DNA of 64,000 bases from Porodaedalea pini (lineage: Eukaryota > Basidiomycota > Agaricomycetes > Hymenochaetales > Hymenochaetaceae), in contig NBAY01000002.1 in assembly GCA_002794775.1 (NCBI GenBank), positions 2,604,001 through 2,668,000 of the forward strand, given 5' to 3'. Of the stretch, positions 56,501 to 64,000 are shown piece by piece. Position 1 is the first letter of the stretch. Each line of letters starts with the position of its first letter. The position numbers and the translations under genes are program-made. Under the pieces are notes generated by a model. That model searched no databases. It saw nothing but the letters and a program-made list of their open reading frames with translations, and had not been told where the DNA came from.

Positions 56501-58532
56501 TTCCATTAACCCAGGATTCACCGGTATATGATGGCGATAACGAATCGGCGGGCTTGACGCTGAAGAGTGGTGACCACTCGTGGATTTCTTCTTATCTGAG
56601 TAGCAATTCCTCAAGTGACGGTACGCTTAAAGCTACGGATAGGGCTTCTCGTGGGCATCCCGACCCTGTCTCCAGTGCTCCGCTTCGTCTATCGAAGGAG
56701 ATATCATCATCTTCAATCAGCACAACTCGCAGCACGACTGCTACTGATGAAGGAGATGAGTGCGAGTCGGATGATGACGATGACGACGTAGGCAGTTTAT
56801 GGCAGGCGCCTCTCAAACATCAAGAGCCAAAACGACCAACTCTGTTCCTTGACACTGAGAGCGGGAAGCCTTCTTTGATGTCGGGGACGGCAACCGTGAT
56901 CGCTCGTAGTAGTCCTCACCTTACACCAGCTCAGCAAAAAGGCATTCCTTTCCCTCCTCCCGACTTCCCTCCTCCTCTTCCCCCGAACACACGTCGACGC
57001 AAAACCCAGACTGGAAAGAATGGCGAGAAGGGGTCGAGGTCAAATCGTGAAAGCCAATTCATAAAAGCGAGTCAAAACAGTGCGATGAGCCGCCCTCCTC
57101 CGGAAGAGATTACCGATCACTTGGAAGCGTTCTTCCCCGACCATGACGTGGATAAGCCCCTCATTGATTCCACTTCTGGTGGGTCTTCACCAACTGCTGT
57201 TGAGCCTTCTGCGAAGGGATTCCAAGGCTCCTCTGTGGAAAAGGACAAGAAGTGGAGGCACAAGAAGTCGATTCGATATGTGGCATCTGAGGGAAAGAAG
57301 AAAATCGATCGTTCATCGCGATCTGATTCTTCAACGGTATCGAGCAATCTTCAGAGAAGACACACGAAGCTTTGGGGAGGTAAGCTTGAGGAAGTCACCA
57401 CCTCGCAAGTTCCCTCCGTCCCCGCTGTGCCTGAGTCCCCAACTACTCTCAACCCGAAACGTGAGCTATGCATATTATCCGTTGTCCACTATTCTAACGA
57501 CTATGTCTAGCTATCTTCAAATGGGTGCGAGGCGAACTTATTGGCAAAGGCACATATGGGCGTGTTTACTTGGCATTAAACGCGACAACTGGCGAGATGA
57601 TTGCTGTGAAACAAGTCGAGATTCCTCAGACTGATGCTGATCGTGACGACAAGCGACAAGTCAGCGTTGTTGAGGCGTTGAAGCTGGAAAGTGAAACACT
57701 GAAGGATCTTGATCATCCTAATATTGTTCAGTATCTGGGCTTTGAGCAAACGCCCGACTTTTTGAGCATGTGAGCACATTCGGTGTGAGACTCGATATGG
57801 TAATCTGACTTCCTTGTACCCAGCTTTCTTGAATATGTTCCAGGTGGATCTGTCGCAGGATGCTTGCGGAAGCACGGCAAATTTGACGACCAGGTTTCTC
57901 GCTCCTTTACCGGTCAAATGCTTGCTGGATTGGAATATCTACACAACAATGGTATCATCCATCGGGTACGTGATTAAGTTCTTACAATATAGCACGTGCT
58001 TATGATCCCCGCAGGACCTGAAAGCAGACAACATCCTCGTTGATCCTTCGGGAATCTGTAAAATCTCCGACTTTGGTATTTCCAAGCGTACAGATGACAT
58101 CAATGAGAATGGCGTGCACACATCGATGCAAGGTTCCGTCTTCTGGATGGCTCCGGAAGTCGTTCAGGCTGCCAGGAAAGGCGAAAAACACGGATATAAT
58201 GGCAAAGTAGATATCTGGAGCCTAGGATGTGTGGTGCTTGAGATGTGGGCTGGTCGTAGACCGTGGCAGGATGTGGATGCGATCGCTGTTATCTACGAGG
58301 CAAGTTGTCAAAACCAACGCTGCAGACAAACACACTAACTTTGGACGTGCAGCTCATAACGAAGCAAGGAGCGCCCCCCGTTCCAGCCGATGTGATACTT
58401 GGAGCGGACGCTGACGATTTTAGAAAGAAGTGCTTCGCCATCAAGCCAGACGAGCGCCCTTCAGCATCTGAGCTTCGCCAACATCCTTATTTGGTTTTGC
58501 AACCGGGCTGGACCTTTACTGGATTCAAGTAG
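53558..58532 (+). CDS. bck1: MAP kinase kinase kinase, BCK1-type (cell-wall integrity pathway)
   Basis: BCK1 phosphorylates the MAP2K of the Pkc1 cell-wall integrity cascade. The start reads MDDTQSSNAGRRRGLARRGR; a domain with DHKVLLTVTADCDNFTYLDI and FAIGEALSDERLLEICRDEG follows. A long disordered Ser/Pro region then runs to about 57460. The kinase domain begins FKWVRGELIGKGTYGRVYLA and has all key motifs: MIAVKQVEI (Lys), the HRDLKADNIL catalytic loop (rebuilt over an intron at 57966), DFGISK and MAPEVV. It ends LVLQPGWTFTGFK. About 1,500 residues. The N-terminal ubiquitin-like or RA-like domain matches the Bck1 layout. Confidence 0.93.
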
Positions 58533-58866
58533 TTCTCTGTCTTTGTTTTTCTCTCGATCATCCATCTTGACTTTCTCTTGCGTGCTATGATTTTTCGGTT
58601 TAGCTCATGTTCCTTCTATATCCTTGCTAAGCAGTGATCCGTTCATGCATTGTCGCACTAATTCTTGTCCACATGTCTTGTAGCAACATAATATATTTTA
58701 GCCGTAGTGTATGCATACTGACTACGCTCTTCAGAATGTGGAGGATTTCCATCGAAGATTACACTTTGCGAGTTTGCACTGGCAATCAGAAAAGGAATAT
58801 TGGCTGAGAACACATCAGGAAAGTCGAAAACGTCATACATACGGTCTGCGTTCTACCAACATATGC
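58533..58866. other. Gap between BCK1 and the IQM-like gene
   Basis: T-rich from 58540 to 58620 (BCK1 3' UTR side). An in-frame ATG at 58711 could extend the next protein by 52 residues without recognisable domain. Confidence 0.35.
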
Positions 58867-61061
58867 ATGGCCTCCGATGTACCTGAAGATGCCGGTGCAA
58901 AACACGATGCCACTCTCAAGCTTCAAAGAGCCTGGAGAAAGAACAGAAACCATCCTAAAATCTTCAACACTGAGGATCGCTGGGAAGATGCTGCTGTACA
59001 TGCCAGACTCCAGGTACTACTATCTGCTGCTGGGACACAGTTCTGGATCTTGCTGACAACCTCGAAGACACTTCGGGATGCTGCTGAGGAAGGAAAGAAC
59101 GATCCGGCGAGTCGATGGAAGCGAGCCGCATTCTTGGCAAGCCGACTTCAAGCGAAGGATGTGGCGTCAAAATATACCGAAAACACAGCAGCACATCAAA
59201 ACATGAAGACTTTAGAGACGCAGCATTGGCTAGAGCTGACGGATAGGTAGGATGTTGCATATATTTCCAGCGCAGATCTACGAAATTAACGGCCCGCTGT
59301 CAGCAAGCATCGCTATGGATCTAACCGTTAGTTTATTACTCCCAAATACCTGCCAATGTCTTTACTGACTTCCGTCTTCCTCATCAGTGAAAGTGAGGAT
59401 CACTGACCTTAATCTCCTACTCGGTTAATATCTGTGCTGTGCAGTACTATCACAGACATTGGCTAGAAGAAGATACGGAGGATAATTTCTTCAAGTGGTT
59501 GGTGATCTGCCGACTGACGAAATAAGACTGGACATGAATGTTATTACATTCCTCAGGCTTGACCGCGGCGGAGGGAAGGATCTATCACTTCCAGAATGTT
59601 CCCGTGAGCAGCTCGAGAAGGAGGTGTGTTGATCCTGGCAGTTTTGCAATCGTATTCTTTGTTAACCTGAGCTTGCAGAGAATCGTGTATGTTAAGCTTA
59701 TTCAATCGAAAACAATCGCGCCTAATACTTATATTTTAACCTTTTTGAAGCTATCTTTCACCGGAGCAGCGTCTGTTGATTTCTGGGGTCGTTTCAAGCT
59801 CCGTCCTGACTGTATCTATTTAACAGGCATGAATTACAAAGTCAAAGTCGATGAGAAAGGCCTCTTACGGTGGGAACGAACCAACGAACTAGTGGATACT
59901 ACTGCTGGTAGATGGCAAGATTCAGGAGATGGCTCGGGAATTATACCATATGATGCTGCGAAGGGCGAGCCGCCTGTTGTCCACCGGACAAGTTTTGAGA
60001 TTAGTCCTGCACGCTCGAGTGCATCGTCTGATGTTTCGGCTGGGAGCCAAGACGGTCAGAATGCGACACATTATGTCGAAACGACTAAAAAGCGGAATCC
60101 TGTGCAACGTTGGGTAAGAAGTCACCTCACCGTGAAGGGTTGGACTGAGCAGCTTCTTCGGAAGACTGTTCGAAGGAATACATGGATCTACGTTGCTGAT
60201 CGACACTGTTCGTACTCACTTTATCACCGTTTCTTGCATAAACTTATTGTTGCTTCGTCCCTACTTCATACCCTAGTTAATCTGTACATTGGTATAAAGG
60301 GTGTGTGGCATAAGCACCGTCATGAAAATTCTATTGATCGTCTATTGCTAATAGAAACGGGGACGTTCCAACACTCCTCATTCCTGGCTGGTGGTCTTGT
60401 TGTTTCTGCGGGTCTGATTTCCGTCCATAAAGGCCTTATTCACAAATTATCTCCTCTCTCTGGACATTATAGGTGCGCGCTACGGCCCTGCATATCGACT
60501 CGACTTTATTGACCTTAGCTTTGAATTCTTACTGTAGGACTAAGATTGATGCAAGCTGTCAGCTTAGATCGCGTTATGCATAAGTTGACTAACTTGGTTT
60601 ATTCAGAACTTTAGACGCTTTGTCAAAGGTCTCGAAGACAGAAATGTGGATATGCATCGAGCAGAAATCAGTAAAGCAGAAATTGCGTTATGGGGGTGAG
60701 TTGCCAGTATCTGATAGATATATCCGATTAACTCTCACGTTGCGTTAGCATTGAGCATATCAAGAAATTCGAAAAGAAGGAGAGCGAGATTGAGAAGAGG
60801 GGGAAGGAGCGAGTAAAGTCGATGATCGACGACCTGACACCATCAGACACCCGAGGAGTACAAGACTACAACTCGCAATGGCGAAGGGATGTTCTGATGG
60901 GTAGAAAAAAGGCAACCGAGCTCAAGGATAAGGCGGCTGATGTCGTGAACTCTGCAACGTCGAGCGGAGGGAAAAAGGAGAAACCGAAAGATGGTGCTGA
61001 AGTAGGCGAGTCGATAGAAACCGGTACGAGAGCTGAGAGCAAGATAGTTGAGGTTGGCTGA
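58867..61061 (+). CDS. IQ-motif (IQM-like) calmodulin-binding protein
   Basis: An IQ-type helix ATLKLQRAWRKNRNHPK lies near the N-terminus. Further on come YYHRHWLEEDTEDNFFKWLD, RGGGKDLSLPECSREQLEKE, KVKVDEKGLLRWERTNELVD and FQHSSFLAGGLVVSAGLISV, then IHKLSPLSGHYRTK and FRRFVKGLEDRNVDMHRAEI. This series matches the domain of plant IQM proteins, where it follows a single IQ motif. The C-terminus is Lys/Glu-rich and ends SKIVEVG. Exact function in fungi is unknown; calmodulin binding is inferred from the IQ helix. About 560 residues. Exon borders at 59250-59540 and 60470-60610 are approximate. Confidence 0.78.
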
Positions 61062-61237
61062 CCTGATAGTGCTTTCTACTACGGAGACAACAGGAAGTTG
61101 CGGGTAACTAAACAATCTCATCGTATATCTGTTTTGTAACGCAAAAACTAAATGTATACATCGTCATAGTCAGTTCCCTCAGCATTCCATACGGAGTACA
61201 AGTGAATGAATAATTGAGACCCAGAAATCAGCTTGAA

Positions 61238-62097
61238 TCATGCCCTCGACCATTCGCTTTCAATCTCCATTATACCGACAGGTTGAGCCGCCTTATGGTC
61301 GAAGAGTGTCAGCTGTAGATGTTCTATTAACAGAACTCACTGGCCTTTTCGTCGTAGTCGGTCCATTCGCCTTCTGACAAGTCAACATCAGAGAAAATGG
61401 TCCCTGAGTCTGTTCCCTTGCATTTCCAGATTCCCTGAAAGATAGATAGCAGTGTAGAGAAATTAGCACGTCTTTAATCGAATAAAACGTTAACACCGGA
61501 CCTTTGGATCGAATCCGATAAACTCGAGACCTCGGCAATCCAGTGTAAGTAACGGAGCTAGCTGACCGTTCGATTCTGCGGTATAATGCCGAGGAGGAAG
61601 AGGCTCGAATTTGGCGGAACTCTCCCTCTAAATTTCTACGGTTAAATCGCCGTAAAATATCAGTTTGGTGAATTCTTCCTTACTTTACAGTTTGAGCAAC
61701 GCCATACGAAGTGTGCAGAGTTTCCCTTGCCTGAGCTCATTTCACGCTCTTCCTGGTGCGGACGATACTGTCAGCTCAAGAATAATGATACCTGTAGCTT
61801 TGATCTAACTCGCCACACGGTTCATAGAGACATCTTTTGGGTGAGTTTCGTGGCAGCTATTGCATTTTACCTTCAAAATGTTGATTAAAATTCGTCTATT
61901 GTACACATATGTATGCATTCTGAGAGTTCTCTTACCTTGAAGAAGAATTCAAAATCATCTGTTGACGGCTCGAGATCGGTTACATTCTCGAGCTCGGCTT
62001 TGATCGAAAGTCGCAGTTTCTAAATATTGCAAGGTGAAAAATAACCAGATTCAGTCAACGGATGCATCATTAGAAAGGCCAGGCTACTTGCGACCAT
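61238..62097 (-). CDS. CZIB: CXXC zinc-binding protein CZIB/DUF866 (UPF0587)
   Basis: A small cytosolic zinc-binding protein. The exons give MVAKLRLSIKAELENVTDLE, PSTDDFEFFFK, then VKCNSCHETHPKDVSMNRVA with the first CxxC, then further exons with the second pair, and GIWKCKGTDSGTIFSDVDLS with EGEWTDYDEKA. The conserved ending QPVGIMEIESEWSRA lies in the next exon. To join it in frame the last intron must be GC-AG (61292-61344); a canonical GT donor 4 nt further on would put the tail out of frame. About 165 residues. Confidence 0.88.
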
Positions 62098-62479
62098 TCT
62101 GGTCGTTCTTGGAGTTTATCTTTCTACACCGAGGTACCAGATCAAGGAGTGGACGACAAGGTTCAAGTGGTGAAAGGAATGACTAATAGCCGTCGATCAT
62201 TTGATTGCCAATGATGCAAAATTTATATATTTCGGTTTATGCGCTCATGTGGAGTTTAGAGCTGCTATACCTCCGTGTCTCAAATCTCTATCTCTCAGTG
62301 GACTCAAGGTCATAAGGAATCTTCGAAAAGAGCAAGTAACGTAACTCCTTTTGCAATGAATAAAGGCCGAAGAGAACGCGCGTGGCCAGGATATGGCGTG
62401 ATCAACGACTTCCCAAACCTTTTGAAGTCAGATGCGAGTCCGAGTCATCGACGAGCGCGTCCCTCCTTCGAAAAGCTCT
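62098..62479. promoter_or_regulatory. Divergent promoter, CZIB/nitrilase
   Basis: 382-bp head-to-head gap. An open frame in the plus direction runs through its right half but lacks any domain before the nitrilase start. Confidence 0.35.
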
Positions 62480-63601
62480 ATGTCCTCAGAAAGAACGATT
62501 CGGGCGGCTGTCGTCCAGTCTTGTACGGCAGCCTATTCTCTACCAGACACCCTAGACAAACTGGAGCGTCTCGCAAAAGATGCGAAGGAGAAAGGGGCAC
62601 AGGTAGCTGTGTTTCCAGAAGCCTTGTAAGTAATATCAAAGCTACAAGGTTACATTGCCTAAGCGCGAGTGAATCAAATAACAGCATCGGAGGCTACCCG
62701 AAGATGTCTACCTTTGGCACAGTCGTCGGAGCACGATCCAGCGAGGGAAGAGAAGAGTTTCTGAGATATCATTCATCTGCAATCCCGATACCTTCTCAAG
62801 CCATGACGACCATCGAATCTATCAGTAAAACTTTGGACATCTTCCTTGTCGTTGGTATCATTGAGAAGGATGGCGGGACTCTGTATTGCACGGCCATCTT
62901 TGTCGATCCACTGAAGGGCTTCGTGTCAAAGCACAGAAAACTGATGCCTACTGCTAGTGAAAGACTCATATGGGGAATGGGAGATGGATCGACACTTCCG
63001 GTCGTCGAGAAGTCTTTTAAGAGCGAAAGCCAACCAGAAGAGATATTGACCAAGATATCGGCGACTATATGTTGGTAAGTAATTTCTCCCCTTTGTCCAG
63101 CGAGTTCCTTCTGACCAAGGCACAATCAGGGAAAATTATATGCCACTATGTAAGTCTAGCCGTGTCATAACAAGTCGAGACGCATGCTTGAAGTGACGCT
63201 GTGTAGTAAGGACCTTTTATTATTCGAAAGGAACAGAACTCTATTGCGCTCCGACCGTCGACTCACGCCCAGTTTGGCAGCATACAATGCGGCATATTGC
63301 TCTTGAAGGCCGCTGCTTTGTGCTCTCTGCATGCCAATTCTGCCAAGAGAAAGATTATCCATCCGACCACCCCGTGGCCGACTCGAACAATCGTAACCCA
63401 GGGAATGTGATGATTGCAGGAGGCAGCGTCATCATAAGCCCTCTCGGGGAAGTCCTTGCTGGACCGTTGTTGGATCAAGAGGGTGTTCTCGTTGCAGACC
63501 TCGATTTGAATGACATTATCCGGGGAAAGTTTGACCTGGATGTGGTAGGCCACTATGCAAGACCAGACGGTGAGATGTTCAAAGTAATTTGCCACTTTTG
63601 A
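62480..63601 (+). CDS. Nitrilase (carbon-nitrogen hydrolase)
   Basis: The start [20 protein letters not shown] is followed by [20 protein letters not shown] and FPEAL, giving catalytic Glu. Next come [20 protein letters not shown] and [16 protein letters not shown], giving catalytic Lys. ICWENYMPL gives the catalytic Cys in the CWEN form of true nitrilases. C-terminal parts: [32 protein letters not shown] and [17 protein letters not shown]. It ends FKVICHF. The residues fit nitrilases that convert nitriles to carboxylic acids and ammonia; the natural substrate is not known. About 320 residues over four or five exons. Confidence 0.94.
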
Positions 63602-64000
63602 AAGATCATAACATACTTTAACAGTCTTCCAGCTCCATGCAAATGTGCCGTCGTCGCCAGAATGAGTTTTCTCAAGTATGCCCAGCCTTAGCGATTTTCG
63701 GTTAACCCATGGAAACCAGAGGTGCAGTCATGAACTGCAGACTCGTGCGGCTACGAAGGTTATATCTGGCTGAACTATCAGTTCTGACAAAGCTTTGTAG
63801 TCATTCAAATTAGCCATCGCACAATTAGTGCGTTTAGGCCGCTGAGTTAATTTAGCAGCCACCCAAGTGCCTAAAATGGTCGATGACTCTTATCCGTACA
63901 ATTCGAGCTATCGGCGTGGCCACGAGTACTCTTGTACTCAAGAAGTCTAACGATCAATGGCCACAAATAATACAAGACATCAAAGCTTCCAGTTAGACAA
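63602..64000. other. 3' flank of the nitrilase gene
   Basis: No gene is supportable in the last 400 nt; T-rich near the nitrilase stop. Confidence 0.35.

Noticed and set aside
1..64000. tRNA, rRNA, CRISPR arrays, bacterial operators or terminal-repeat transposons
   Set aside because: I looked on both strands for tRNA B-boxes, direct-repeat arrays and reverse transcriptase or transposase motifs and found none convincing.

Overview
The window is a gene-dense stretch of a filamentous basidiomycete nuclear genome, most likely an agaricomycete. Genes lie on both strands with short gaps, almost all are broken by GT-AG introns of about 45-65 nt, and many sit head-to-head or tail-to-tail. Protein content agrees: a fungal NADPH oxidase, a BCK1-type MAPKKK, a Sts1/Cut8 proteasome tether and several lineage-type orphans. 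I see no rRNA, tRNA, CRISPR, bacterial operon or intact mobile element. Gene ends below come from splicing by eye, so ends described as uncertain may move by an exon.

Layout, left part (1-22.5 kb). Partial ASNSD1-like asparagine synthetase (-), 6-phosphogluconate dehydrogenase (-), a secretory-type single-pass membrane protein (+), a small orphan (-), TAF5 (-), a NoxA-type NADPH oxidase (-), MAD2 (-) head-to-head with nucleoporin NUP170/NUP155 (+), a RING-CH membrane E3 ligase (-) and an SLC25 mitochondrial carrier (+).

Middle part (22.6-36.1 kb). A REX4-like exonuclease that lacks its first catalytic motif (-), then the largest gene-poor tract (24.2-26.8 kb), a mitochondrial PPR-like protein (-) divergent from SNU13 (+), the proteasome factors STS1/CUT8 (-) and PSMG3-like (-) flanking a doubtful small ORF (+), and MED16 (+).

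Right part (36.4-64 kb). Rhomboid protease (-), a dienelactone-hydrolase-like/SnoaL fusion (-), kinetochore NSL1/MIS14 (-) head-to-head with CTP1/SAE2/CtIP (+), GPI1/PIG-Q (-) convergent on CTP1, a DIL-ankyrin protein (-), RRP15 (+), GID8 (+), BCK1 (+), an IQM-like calmodulin-binding protein (+), the zinc-binding protein CZIB (-) and a nitrilase (+).

Most genes are housekeeping and do not form one pathway. The notable structure lies in gene arrangement and degenerate enzymes. Two head-to-head mitosis or DNA-repair pairs (MAD2/NUP170 and NSL1/CTP1) share short promoters carrying ACGCGT and CACGTG elements. CTP1 and GPI1 appear to end in interleaved terminal introns that share one palindromic CTGCAG acceptor. 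Two enzymes with otherwise conserved folds lack catalytic residues: the REX4-like exonuclease, and the dienelactone-hydrolase domain fused to SnoaL. Two probable GC-AG introns occur, in the NADPH oxidase and CZIB genes. I did not find a wholly new multi-gene system.
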